Under the pieces are notes generated by a model. The model ran no database searches. It saw nothing but the letters and a program-made list of their open reading frames with translations, and was not told the origin of the DNA. Both the position numbers and the translations under genes were made by a program. Below, piece by piece: positions 6,991 through 15,436 of a DNA stretch of 64,000 nucleotides. The stretch is from Aestuariibius violaceus (lineage in GTDB: Bacteria > Pseudomonadota > Alphaproteobacteria > Rhodobacterales > Rhodobacteraceae). The stretch lies in NCBI RefSeq assembly GCF_040779325.2, contig NZ_JBFONT020000001.1:310001-374000 (forward strand), written 5' to 3'. Within the stretch, counting starts at the first letter, position 1. Each line of letters starts with the position of its first letter.

Positions 6991-9795
6991 TCATCTCACG
7001 CTCCACGCCAGCGTCTCCGGTGCCTCCGGCACGGGCGAGGTCTGTGCCCCTGTCTGCGGCAACACTTCTGCCGGAGCTCTCGTCTTCTCCATCTTCACCC
7101 GCAGGTCAAACCACGCGGCCTGCCCCGTCACGGGATCCGAGTTCGACCAGCGCAAGCCATCCCCCCGCGGCGGCAAAAGCTCGTGGATCAGGTGGTTCAG
7201 CAGGAACCCCTTCGTCGCCTCCGGCGCCTTCGGGTCCAGTGCCCAGGCCCCCTTCCGCTTACCGATCGCGTTCCACGTCCAGACGGTATTCGGGTTCAGC
7301 GCCGCCATATGGGCGACGGGCACCGTGATCTGCCCGTGGGGCGAGATCAGGTTCACCCAATCCCCGTCCGCCAGCCCATGCGCCTCCATCAGCGCGGTCG
7401 GCACGTAAAGCGGATTGCGCCCGTGGATCTGGCGCAGCCACGCATTCTGGCTCCCCCAGGAATGATACATCGCCATCGGCCGCTGGGTCAGCGCATGGAT
7501 CGGGTATTCCGCCGGATCCTCCAGCGCATCGACGAGCGGCGCGTGCCAATGCGGTAAAGGCGTCAAGGTCGACTTGATCCGCTCCCGCAGATGCTCCGGC
7601 GGCTGCCGTGAGCCATAGCCTTCGGCGGCCAGCTGGAACCGCCGCAGCGGTTCAAGATACAGGCTGAACAGATACGGCTGCGGGCTGTCATAGAACCCCG
7701 TCTCGACCGCCCACTCCTGATAGGCGGCATTCCACGGCTTGTAGAACGCGGCCTCCTCCGGGACGTGCGAGATCCAGAACCCGCCATTCTCGATATACCG
7801 GTCCAGCTGATCGGGGCTCGCCTCCCCGCGGCCCGTCCCCTCGCTCCGCCACCCCGCCAAGGGCCCGATCCCCGGGCGGCGGATATGGTTGACGATATAA
7901 TCGGCATAATCGGCGTATTTTGCGCTTCCGTCCTCCTCGACGAACCCGGGCAGCCCCAACCGCGCCCCCAGATCGACGAGCACCGACTGGAACCCCCGCA
8001 CATCCCGATCCGGCTCCACCACCGGCCAGCGGATCGCATCTGCCGCCGCATCCGCCTCGCAAATCGGCCGGTCGAGCAGAGAGATGCAGTCGTGCCGCTC
8101 CAGATACGTCGTGTCCGGCAGGATCAGGTCGGCATAGGCCACCATCTCGGACGAATAGGCGTCTGAATAGATGATCCGCGGGATCTTGTACGCCCCGGCC
8201 TCGTCCTGATCCGACAGCATGTCCATCACGGACCGCGTGTTCATGGACGAATTCCAGGCCATGTTCGCCATGTAGAGGAACAGGGTGTCGACCTCATACG
8301 GATCGCCCGCATGGGCATTGGCGATCACCATATGCATCATCCCATGGGCCGACAGCGGGTTCTCCCAGGTGAACGCCTTGTCGATCCGCGCCGGGCTGCC
8401 GTCCTCCTTCAGCGCCAGATCATCGGGCCCGTGGGGGAAGCCCAGATGCGGCCCGTCCAAAGGCTCGCCCGCCTTCGCGCGATAATGCGGCTTCGGATGC
8501 GCCGACATCGGCTTGGGATAGGGCGGCTTGAAGCGGAATCCACCGGGCACCTCCACCGTCCCAAGCAGGATCTGCAGGATATGCAGCGACCGGCAGGTCT
8601 GGAACCCGTTCGAATGGGCCGAAATCCCGCGCATCGCGTGCATCGCGACGGGCCGCCCAACCATCCGCTCATGCCGGTGCCCGCGGAAATCCGTCCACGG
8701 CCGGTCCAGCACGATCTCCTCCTCGAACGCCGTCTTGGCCAGCAGCGCCGCCAGCCCCCGGATCCGCTCCGCCGGGATCCCGGTGCGCTCGGCCACGTTT
8801 TCCGCCGCATGGGACGGGTCCAGGAAATGGCTCACCAGATGATCCAGCACGGTCCGGTGCGCCGTGCCCTTCAACGTCTGGCCGGCCGACAGATCGGGTT
8901 CCACCCCCTCTGCGTTCCAAGGCTTCAGGCTCCCCGTCCGCCGGTCGACGACCAGCGGCCGCCCTTCACCGTCCTTCAGGAGAAGCCCCTGCGTCTCCCC
9001 CTCCCGCGCATCGACAAGGCAGGGCGCATTGGTGAACCGGGCGAGATAGTCCAGATCGATCCGCCCCGCCTTCAGCAGCTCGTGGATCAGCGCGTTGATC
9101 AGCAGGCCATCCGTCCCCGGCGTGATCCCGAACCAGTCATCGGCGACGGCATTGTACCCCGTCCGGATCGGGTTCACCCCGATCACCCGCGCCCCCCGGC
9201 CCTTCAGCTGGCCGATCCCCATCTTGATCGGGTTGCTGTCGTGATCCTCGGCCACCCCAAAGATCAGGAACAGCTTCGTCCGCTCCCAATCGGGCTGCCC
9301 GAATTCCCAAAACGCGCCGCCCATGGTCGTGATCCCGGCCGCCGCCATGTTGACCGAACAGAACCCCCCATGGGCCGCATAATTCGGCGTGCCAAAGGCC
9401 TGCGCCCAGAAGCTGGTGAAACTCTGCGACTGATCCCGCCCCGTGAAAAACGCCAGCTTCTCCGGGTTCTCCTCACGCACCGGAGCCAGCCAGGACACCG
9501 CCGTCTCCAGCGCCTCCTCCCAGCTGATCTCCTCGAACTCCCCCGACCCCCGCGGCCCCGTCCGCCGCATCGGCGCCCTGAGCCGGGCGGGAGAGTTGTG
9601 CTGCATGATCCCCGCCGCCCCCTTGGCGCAGAGCACCCCGCGGTTCACCGGATGATCCCGGTTCCCCTCGATATAGGCGACCTTTCCGTCCTTGATATGG
9701 ACATTGATCCCGCACCGGCAGGCGCACATGTAGCAGGTCGTCTTGCGGATCTCGTCCGAGACAGGCGGAGACAGGTCAAGCGCAGGCTGTGTCAT
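6991..9795 (-). CDS. Molybdopterin oxidoreductase catalytic subunit, SoeA/PsrA-like
   Basis: This 934-residue DMSO-reductase-superfamily protein starts at the ATG with AAGG five bases upstream. An N-terminal [4Fe-4S] domain (C21, C24, C28, C56) is followed by the bis-molybdopterin core. A C-terminal cofactor-binding barrel includes TALMEAHGLADGDWV and the segment HSWGSQNAWLRQIHG. No twin-arginine signal is present, so the enzyme is cytoplasmic. The cysteine in HGGFCSVN (C146) is the likely molybdenum ligand, unlike the serine of DmsA. Cytoplasmic location, a four-cluster partner and a DmsC-like anchor fit SoeA, the sulfite-oxidising enzyme known from Allochromatium and roseobacters. Other sulfur or organic substrates remain possible. 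Confidence 0.85.
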   Translation of the reverse strand: MTQPALDLSPPVSDEIRKTTCYMCACRCGINVHIKDGKVAYIEGNRDHPVNRGVLCAKGAAGIMQHNSPARLRAPMRRTGPRGSGEFEEISWEEALETAVSWLAPVREENPEKLAFFTGRDQSQSFTSFWAQAFGTPNYAAHGGFCSVNMAAAGITTMGGAFWEFGQPDWERTKLFLIFGVAEDHDSNPIKMGIGQLKGRGARVIGVNPIRTGYNAVADDWFGITPGTDGLLINALIHELLKAGRIDLDYLARFTNAPCLVDAREGETQGLLLKDGEGRPLVVDRRTGSLKPWNAEGVEPDLSAGQTLKGTAHRTVLDHLVSHFLDPSHAAENVAERTGIPAERIRGLAALLAKTAFEEEIVLDRPWTDFRGHRHERMVGRPVAMHAMRGISAHSNGFQTCRSLHILQILLGTVEVPGGFRFKPPYPKPMSAHPKPHYRAKAGEPLDGPHLGFPHGPDDLALKEDGSPARIDKAFTWENPLSAHGMMHMVIANAHAGDPYEVDTLFLYMANMAWNSSMNTRSVMDMLSDQDEAGAYKIPRIIYSDAYSSEMVAYADLILPDTTYLERHDCISLLDRPICEADAAADAIRWPVVEPDRDVRGFQSVLVDLGARLGLPGFVEEDGSAKYADYADYIVNHIRRPGIGPLAGWRSEGTGRGEASPDQLDRYIENGGFWISHVPEEAAFYKPWNAAYQEWAVETGFYDSPQPYLFSLYLEPLRRFQLAAEGYGSRQPPEHLRERIKSTLTPLPHWHAPLVDALEDPAEYPIHALTQRPMAMYHSWGSQNAWLRQIHGRNPLYVPTALMEAHGLADGDWVNLISPHGQITVPVAHMAALNPNTVWTWNAIGKRKGAWALDPKAPEATKGFLLNHLIHELLPPRGDGLRWSNSDPVTGQAAWFDLRVKMEKTRAPAEVLPQTGAQTSPVPEAPETLAWSVR

Positions 9796-10076
9796 TGCCT
9801 TGACCCAACCAGAAATCCCAACCCGACGCGAGGCCCAAAAGCGACGTATTTCGGCGCAGAGCGATCGTGTATTCGCCGGAACGGCGGCGGAAAGACCGCC
9901 CGCCACGAAACAATCCCAGCCCGGCACCTGAGGAGCAAGCGCCGCTCGATTTCAGCTATCGTCGATGCGAAGAACCTTCAGGCTTTTCGGTGTGGCTGAC
10001 ATATTCTTGGCGTCTTGGCCCGACGGGCGTTACAGCGCATATCCGGCGCTCAGGTAGGACAAGGGGACAGGCTGCC

Positions 10077-11129
10077 ATGAAGACACCTCCCGTCTTTGAC
10101 GGTCACAACGATGTCCTGAGCAGATTGTATAAACGAGGGACCTCCGGCGGCATCCGGGGATTTCTGACCGGCGACGACGGCCATATCGACGTTCCGAAAT
10201 CCCGTCTCGGAGGTTTCGCAGGCGGCTTCTTCGCCGTATTCGTCCCGTCCCGTGGAGAGTTTTCAGGGTATCTGGAAAGGATGCAGGCGCCGGAATACGA
10301 CCTTCCATTGCCACCCGAAGTTCCGCTTGCCGAAGCACAGAAGATCGCTTGGAAACAGGTCGAAACCCTCAGGCAACTCGAGAAGGACGGCGGACTGACG
10401 ATCTGCACCGATACAGACGCCATCCTGCACTGCATCTCATCGGGGGAAATCGCAGCCGTCCTTCACATGGAAGGGGCCGAGGCCATCGATCCAGGGTTCG
10501 AAACGCTGGACCGGCTTTACGAGGCAGGGTTGCGATCCCTCGGCCCTGTATGGAGCAGACCGACACCTTACGGCGACGGCGTCCCTTTCAGGTTTCCGTC
10601 CAATCCCGACATAGGTGGCGGACTGACCGATATCGGCAAAAGCCTGGTTCGAAAGTGCAACCGGATGGGTATCCTGGTCGATACGTCCCATATCTCCGAA
10701 ACCGGGTTCTGGGACATCGCCGCGATCACGGACGCGCCTATCGTCGCCACCCATTCCAACGTCCATGCCATTTGCCCGCATTCGCGCAACCTGACCGACA
10801 AGCAGCTAGCTGCGATTGCCGAAACCGGTGGCGTGGTCGGACTGAATTTTGCCACGGCGCTCTTACGGGAAGACGGGCGCATGGTGGATGACGTTCCCGT
10901 TTCCATGATGGTCCGGCACCTGGAGCACATGGTGCGCATCGTCGGCGAAGACGGGGTTGCTTTGGGGTCTGACTTCGACGGCGCGACCGTGCCGAAACCC
11001 ATCGGTGATGCGAGCGGGCTTGGGGCGCTGCGGCAGGCAATGACCGACGCAGGCTTCGGGACCAAGCTGATCGAAAAGATCTGCTACAAAAACTGGGTGG
11101 GTGTTCTCAAGCGAACCTGGAGGCAATAA
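10077..11129 (+). CDS. Membrane dipeptidase (peptidase M19)
   Basis: This 350-residue zinc dipeptidase has the full M19 motif set. The N-terminal FDGHNDVL contains the first His/Asp ligands, VLHMEGAEA the bridging glutamate, VDTSHISE and ATHSNVHAICPHSRNL the later histidines, and GSDFDGA the catalytic aspartate. The ATG at 10077 has AAGGGGA upstream. Bacterial relatives cleave dipeptides with some tolerance for D-residues and are often in amino-acid catabolic loci. It is divergent from the molybdoenzyme operon across a 281-bp intergenic region in which I see no clear promoter. Codon use (AGA, TTG, TAT, AAA, CGA) is visibly less GC-rich than its neighbours, which may indicate recent acquisition. 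Confidence 0.92.
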   Translation: MKTPPVFDGHNDVLSRLYKRGTSGGIRGFLTGDDGHIDVPKSRLGGFAGGFFAVFVPSRGEFSGYLERMQAPEYDLPLPPEVPLAEAQKIAWKQVETLRQLEKDGGLTICTDTDAILHCISSGEIAAVLHMEGAEAIDPGFETLDRLYEAGLRSLGPVWSRPTPYGDGVPFRFPSNPDIGGGLTDIGKSLVRKCNRMGILVDTSHISETGFWDIAAITDAPIVATHSNVHAICPHSRNLTDKQLAAIAETGGVVGLNFATALLREDGRMVDDVPVSMMVRHLEHMVRIVGEDGVALGSDFDGATVPKPIGDASGLGALRQAMTDAGFGTKLIEKICYKNWVGVLKRTWRQ

Positions 11130-11175
11130 CGGATCGAAAGCATCCCATGCCGTTCCCTTATCTCGGCAACACGCC

Positions 11176-11964
11176 CTACCCCGCCGGGCACCCCCGGATA
11201 TCCACGCCTTTGCCCTCGGCCAGCACCGTCACCCGCACGGCACTCCGGTCGAGCGCCACCGGCCCCTCCTGCGCTGCCAAGTCCGCCGTGACGACCAATC
11301 GGTCTCCGGCCCGCTCGACCTCCGGGTCCGAGACCCAGATGCCCGGCCCCGCCTCGATCACCGCCGCCTCAGACGCGCCCAGCCGGCCCACCTCGATCTC
11401 TGCCGACAGCCGCAGCCCGTCGGCGAGCGGCATCACCCGGCAGGCCACCCGGCCCACGCCCGCCTCCTCGGCCGTCATCGGCCGGTCGACCAGCGCCGCC
11501 ACGATCGCCGGATCGCGCGCCCCACTCGCGGGCAGCAGCGCATCGAACTCGAACATCGCCGGGATGCAGATCTCTTCGCAGACGCCGATCTGCACCGTCC
11601 CGGCGAAGCGCACCTCTCCGGTCCCGCGCGGCGTCACCTCGACCGGCAGCACCAGCTCTCCCGAATAGCCGACTGATCGCATCCCGTTGGCGTGGAACAC
11701 CTTGGGCACCGGCCAGTGCCAGGCGACGGCCGCCATATTCTCGGCCGCGTGGAAATCGAAATAGGGCGGGATCCCTGCATCGCCGGGGCTGCGCCAATAG
11801 GTCTTCCAGCCGGGCGCCAGCCGCACCCGCACCGCCGCCATGTGCTGGCCCGACGGCATCCGCCAGCCCTCCAGCACCTCCAGCGTCGCCACCTCGCCCA
11901 GAGGCTCCGCCGCCGCAGGCGCCCCAAGGCCACAGGCGGCCACAAGAATCCATCGCGCATCCAT
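11176..11964 (-). CDS. DsbD N-terminal (alpha) domain-like periplasmic protein
   Basis: This 262-residue protein has a Sec signal peptide ending near AAAEP (about residue 19). It contains one DsbD-alpha/DUF-type thiol-interchange domain with the cysteine pair of GVCEEICIP. DsbD proteins pass electrons from the cytoplasm to periplasmic thiol partners. This protein has only the periplasmic domain and none of the eight-helix membrane domain, so it would need a CcdA-like partner elsewhere. Segments such as LAPGWKTYWRSPGDAGIPP match the family well. It is a single minus-strand gene, convergent with the M19 peptidase and divergent from yqgE. Confidence 0.85.
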   Translation of the reverse strand: MDARWILVAACGLGAPAAAEPLGEVATLEVLEGWRMPSGQHMAAVRVRLAPGWKTYWRSPGDAGIPPYFDFHAAENMAAVAWHWPVPKVFHANGMRSVGYSGELVLPVEVTPRGTGEVRFAGTVQIGVCEEICIPAMFEFDALLPASGARDPAIVAALVDRPMTAEEAGVGRVACRVMPLADGLRLSAEIEVGRLGASEAAVIEAGPGIWVSDPEVERAGDRLVVTADLAAQEGPVALDRSAVRVTVLAEGKGVDIRGCPAG

Positions 11965-12059
11965 TTGCCCGCCATGCCATGCCGAACCATTTCTGCAAAG
12001 TCACGATCGGGCGATGGCCCCGCCTTGCAAGCGCCGCCTCACACCGCCATCTTCGGACC

Positions 12060-12620
12060 ATGTCAGAGCCCACCGACCTGACCGGACATCTCCTGATCGC
12101 CATGCCCGCCTTGGCCGATCCGCGCTTCGCCCGCTCGGTGATCTATCTCTGCGCCCATTCCGACAGCGGTGCGCTGGGGCTCATCATCAACAAGCCCTCC
12201 GACGAGGTCAGCTTCCGCGACGTGCTCGAGGCGACCAAGATCGAGGATCGCGGCGGCACCGTGCCCATCCATTTCGGCGGCCCGGTCGAGATGGCGCGCG
12301 GTTTCGTCCTCCATTCCTGCGACTACAGCGACGAAGGGGCAACGCTACACGAAGGCGGCCCGCTCGCCATGACGTCCTCGACCGGCATCCTCACCGCGAT
12401 CTCGGGGCAGAGCGGCCCGGCCAAAGCGCTGCTCGCACTCGGCTACGCGGGATGGGCGCCCGGCCAGCTCGAGGCCGAGATCGCGCGCAACGACTGGCTC
12501 ACCTGCGAAGCGAGCCCCCGCCTCGTCTTCGACCTGCCCAATGACGAGAAGTGGCAGGCGGCCCTCGAAACGCTTGGCATCAGCGCGCTGACCCTCTCAA
12601 GCGACGCGGGCCGGGCCTGA
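12060..12620 (+). CDS. YqgE/AlgH family protein
   Basis: This 186-residue protein of the YqgE/AlgH family has the hallmark N-terminus GHLLIAMPALADPRFARSV, followed by ALGLIINKP and GGPVEMARGFVLH. It has the typical C-terminal YAGWAPGQLEAEI...WLTC segment. The family is widespread in proteobacteria and structurally characterised, but its biochemical function is not established. The ATG at 12060 is preferred over an upstream in-frame ATG at 11979, because the family starts a few residues before the conserved motif. It is divergent from the DsbD-like gene and is followed by a gene-free, repeat-containing stretch. Confidence 0.92.
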   Translation: MSEPTDLTGHLLIAMPALADPRFARSVIYLCAHSDSGALGLIINKPSDEVSFRDVLEATKIEDRGGTVPIHFGGPVEMARGFVLHSCDYSDEGATLHEGGPLAMTSSTGILTAISGQSGPAKALLALGYAGWAPGQLEAEIARNDWLTCEASPRLVFDLPNDEKWQAALETLGISALTLSSDAGRA

Positions 12621-12950
12621 CAGCCATCTTGCTTGACGAGGGGCGCGCCCGACCCTGGGTGGGCGCTCGAGAGATAGGATCAGCTCGGACACTTCAAAGC
12701 ATCTGTGTCGGTTATGCTTCTAACAACACTGCCAAGCGCCCTCCCGCGGGGACGGTCGGGCGCGGCCCGGCGGTGCCGCCGGGCCTAACATACGGACAGC
12801 TAAGGCGTCTTATAGTTGACCGATTAAGGGACGAGGGCATCGCCCGACCTGGGGGGCGAACGCGCAGCGTGCCGGACGTGGCGATGCCCGGCGTTATCGC
12901 CGGGCGGGACTGGCCGACGGGGAGACGCGCTTCTCCAAACCTCGCAGTCG
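12621..12950. repeat. Gene-free convergent intergenic region with duplicated hairpin units
   Basis: No credible gene lies in these 330 bases between two convergent genes. Two direct imperfect repeats start at 12635 and 12830 (GACGAGGG, then CGCCCGACC, then a G-rich run). Each is followed by a strong hairpin with the same stem: GGCCCGGCG/CGCCGGGCC at 12764-12785 (loop GTGC) and GCCCGGCG/CGCCGGGC at 12886-12905 (loop TTAT). No T-tract follows either stem. They may act as transcription or mRNA-end barriers for both converging operons, or be copies of a dispersed GC-rich element. Confidence 0.6.
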
Positions 12951-13784
12951 CTAGGCTGCGCTCGGTAACCCCAAGATCTCCCGCGCCTGCCGCCAATCCG
13001 CCACCGGCCGCTCGTATTTCTGGCACAACTCAACCGCCCGTTCGACCAGCGCCGCGTTCGACGGCGCCAAGGTGTCCCGATTCAGCCGGACATTGTCCTC
13101 CAACCCGGTCCGTGTATGCCCGCCCGCCGCGATGCACCACTCGTTGACCGTCAGCTGCGCCGGGCCGATCCCCGCCGCGCACCACTCGGCCTCGGGCGCC
13201 AGCCGTTCGACCGTTTTCACGTAATAGTCGAACACGGCCGGGTCGGAGGGCATCGCGTTCTTCACCCCAAAGACGAACTGCACATACAGCTTGCCGGGAA
13301 TCCGCCCGTCCCGATGCATCGCAACAGCCGTATGGATATGGCTCAGGTCGAACGCCTCGATCTCGGGCATCACACCGTAGTCCCGCATCTCGGACGCCAG
13401 CCAGTCCACCAGCTCCGGCGTGTTCTCGTAAACCCGTGCCGGGAAGTTCACCGACCCCGTCGACAGCGACGCCATATCGGGCCGCAAGGGCAGCATCCCC
13501 CCACGCTCGCGCCCGGCGCCGGACCGCCCCCCGGTCGAAAACTGCACGATCATTCCAGGGCAATGCTTGCGCAGCCCTTCCAGCAACCGCCCGAACTTCT
13601 CCGGGTCGCTCGTCGGCGTCTGGTCGTCGTTCCGCACGTGGCAATGAGCGATCGTTGCCCCGGCCTCGAACGCCTCGTGCACGCTCTCGACCTGCTCGGC
13701 GACGGTGATCGGCACCGCCGGGTTGTTCTCTTTCCGCGCCACCGACCCGGTGATAGCCACGCAGATGATGCAAGGCTTAGACAT
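12951..13784 (-). CDS. BKACE family beta-keto acid cleavage enzyme (DUF849)
   Basis: This 277-residue TIM-barrel protein belongs to the DUF849/BKACE family. It begins with the typical PCIICVAITGSVARKENNP, then the zinc-ligand motif ATIAHCHVRND, and NEWCIAAGGHTRTGLEDN near the end. Family members condense a beta-keto acid with acetyl-CoA to give acetoacetate and a shortened acyl-CoA. The ATG at 13784 overlaps the end of pcaG by 8 bp, so it is the last gene of the pob/pca operon. An attractive inference is that it acts on beta-ketoadipate, releasing succinyl-CoA, in place of the PcaIJ/PcaF route. The native substrate is not provable from sequence. Confidence 0.88.
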   Translation of the reverse strand: MSKPCIICVAITGSVARKENNPAVPITVAEQVESVHEAFEAGATIAHCHVRNDDQTPTSDPEKFGRLLEGLRKHCPGMIVQFSTGGRSGAGRERGGMLPLRPDMASLSTGSVNFPARVYENTPELVDWLASEMRDYGVMPEIEAFDLSHIHTAVAMHRDGRIPGKLYVQFVFGVKNAMPSDPAVFDYYVKTVERLAPEAEWCAAGIGPAQLTVNEWCIAAGGHTRTGLEDNVRLNRDTLAPSNAALVERAVELCQKYERPVADWRQAREILGLPSAA

Positions 13785-14349
13785 CGAAGAACACCGTCTC
13801 TCCATCCCCCTGCAGCACGATGTCGAAGCGATAGACCCCGTCGGCCTCGCGCCGGGCAATCAGAGTCTCCACCCGGTCCCGATGTTCGATCCGCTTCAGC
13901 ACCGGATCCTCCCCGTTCTCCTCGTCCTCGAAATAGGCCCGCGTCTGAAGCCCCAGATTGATCCCCCGCGCCACGATCCAGACCGTGACATGCGGCGCCT
14001 GCATCCGCCCGTCCGGATAGGGCACGGGCCCCGGCTTCACCGTCTCGAACCGGTACTCGCCTGTCTCCATATCGCAGGCGCAGCGCCCCCAGCCGGTGAA
14101 GTTCGGATCTCCGTCCGCCCCGAACAACCCATCCGCATCCGCCTGCCAGACCTCGACGACCGCGTCCTTGATGATCGCCCCCATCCCGTCGCGGATCACC
14201 CCGTGCAGCACGATCTCTTCCCCGCGCACCGGCCCGGTTGTCATCTCGGCGCCCAGATCAGCGTCATAGACCCCGCCAACGCCCGACAGGTTCGGCGTCA
14301 GCCCGATATGCACGTACGGTCCGGCCGTCTGCGATGGCGTCTCCTTCAC
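13777..14349 (-). CDS. pcaG: Protocatechuate 3,4-dioxygenase alpha subunit
   Basis: This 190-residue protein starts at a GTG that overlaps the pcaH stop (GTGA). It opens TPSQTAGPYVHIGL, the classical PcaG N-terminus. It contains the intradiol-dioxygenase beta-sandwich (VVEVWQADADGLFG, GWGRCACDMETGEYRFETVKPG, APHVTVWIVARGIN). The histidine pair that binds iron in the beta subunit is absent here, as expected for the non-catalytic alpha chain. With PcaH it opens the ring of protocatechuate to 3-carboxy-cis,cis-muconate. It is translationally coupled upstream to pcaH and downstream to the BKACE gene. Confidence 0.93.
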   Translation of the reverse strand: MKETPSQTAGPYVHIGLTPNLSGVGGVYDADLGAEMTTGPVRGEEIVLHGVIRDGMGAIIKDAVVEVWQADADGLFGADGDPNFTGWGRCACDMETGEYRFETVKPGPVPYPDGRMQAPHVTVWIVARGINLGLQTRAYFEDEENGEDPVLKRIEHRDRVETLIARREADGVYRFDIVLQGDGETVFFDV

Positions 14350-15065
14350 AAGCCGTCCCTCCGGTTCTCGAAAACCGTCTGCCGCCGCCCCCGCAACACG
14401 ATGTCGAACCGATAGGCCCGCGCGTCGAAGGGCACGGCTGCCTCCATGTCCAACGGCGCGATCAGCCGCTGGATCGCCTCCGTCGACGGGATCGCGCCCA
14501 CGATCGGACAGCGCCAGATCAGCGGATCCCCCTCGAAATACATCTGCGTGATCAGCCTTTGCGCAAAGGCGCCCCCGAGCAGCGAGAAATGAATATGCGC
14601 CGGCCGCCAATCGTTCCCGCCGTTGGGCCAGGGATAGGGCCCCGGCTGCACCGTCCGGAACTCATAGAAGCCCTCCGCATCGGTCACGCACCGCCCGCAG
14701 CCGCCGAAATTCGGATCCAGCGGCGCCAGATATCCCTCCCGCTTGTGCCGGTAGCGCCCGCCCGCATTGGCCTGCCAGACCTCCACCAGCACGCCGGGCT
14801 GAGGCCGCCCGAACTCATCCGTCACCCGCCCCTGCACAAGGATCCGCGGCCCAATCGCCGATTTCCCCTCCGCCGCGAAATTGTGGATCAGATCGTTGTC
14901 GAGCTCGCCCAGAACCCCGTCCCCGAACACCGGCCCCGTCTCTTCAGACAGGGTCGTCGGAAACGATACCGGCGCCGCCCGGGGCGACCGGGCGAGGCTC
15001 GACCGATAGGCATGCGCCAGGGCAGGCGGATGCCACAAGCGATCCCGCGCGACAAACCCGCTCAT
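14346..15065 (-). CDS. pcaH: Protocatechuate 3,4-dioxygenase beta subunit
   Basis: This 239-residue catalytic subunit carries non-haem Fe(III). The intradiol dioxygenase core is clear: GPRILVQGRVTDEFGRPQPG, EVWQANAGGRYRHK, and FRTVQPGPYPWPNG followed by RPAHIHFSLLG, which supplies the tyrosine and two histidine iron ligands. The N-terminal about 60 residues (HPPALAHAYRSSLARSP) are the beta-subunit extension. It performs extradiol-independent ring cleavage between the two hydroxyls of protocatechuate. The start ATG overlaps the stop of pcaC (ATGA), and the stop overlaps the pcaG GTG. All five genes of this operon are thus coupled. Confidence 0.95.
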   Translation of the reverse strand: MSGFVARDRLWHPPALAHAYRSSLARSPRAAPVSFPTTLSEETGPVFGDGVLGELDNDLIHNFAAEGKSAIGPRILVQGRVTDEFGRPQPGVLVEVWQANAGGRYRHKREGYLAPLDPNFGGCGRCVTDAEGFYEFRTVQPGPYPWPNGGNDWRPAHIHFSLLGGAFAQRLITQMYFEGDPLIWRCPIVGAIPSTEAIQRLIAPLDMEAAVPFDARAYRFDIVLRGRRQTVFENRRDGL

Positions 15066-15436
15066 CGATCCATCTCCGCAAAGACCTCTTTCGCGATCCG
15101 GATCGCGCTGTTGGCCCGCGGCACGCCCGCATAAACGGCGACATGCAGGAACACCTCCAGCACATCCTCCCGGCTGGCCCCCGTCTGCGCCGTCGCGCGA
15201 AGATGCAATTCCAGCTCCTCCCAATTCCCCAATGCCGCCAGCAGCGCCAGCGTCAGCATCGACCGCTCCCGCCGCGGGATGGCATCCCGCGCCCAAAGCG
15301 TGCCCCAGGCGCCCTCGGTGATCATCTCCTGAAACGCCGCATCGAACTCCGTCCGCGCCGCGTCGGCCCGGTCCACATGGGCATCCCCCAGAACCTCCCG
15401 CCGCACCTTGCGGCCCGTGTCGTATCGCTCACTCAA
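15062..15436 (-). CDS. pcaC: 4-carboxymuconolactone decarboxylase
   Basis: This 124-residue helical protein of the CMD/AhpD family has the typical GAWGTLWARDAIPRRERSML and QTGASREDVLEVFLHVAVYAGVPRAN segments. It decarboxylates gamma-carboxymuconolactone to beta-ketoadipate enol-lactone. The only in-frame start near the family N-terminus is TTG at 15436-15434, overlapping the pobA stop (TTGA), so translation probably depends on termination of pobA. Length is normal. The cycloisomerase (pcaB) and enol-lactonase (pcaD) that should flank this step are not in this operon. Confidence 0.93.
   Translation of the reverse strand: MSERYDTGRKVRREVLGDAHVDRADAARTEFDAAFQEMITEGAWGTLWARDAIPRRERSMLTLALLAALGNWEELELHLRATAQTGASREDVLEVFLHVAVYAGVPRANSAIRIAKEVFAEMDR

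Noticed and set aside
8311..9999. 562-codon plus-strand open frame opposite the molybdoenzyme gene
   Set aside because: Shadow of a GC-rich gene; no recognisable motif and no start signal.
12712..13026. 104-codon minus-strand frame across the repeat region
   Set aside because: It overlaps the 3' end of the BKACE gene and consists of the repeat hairpins; no start signal.
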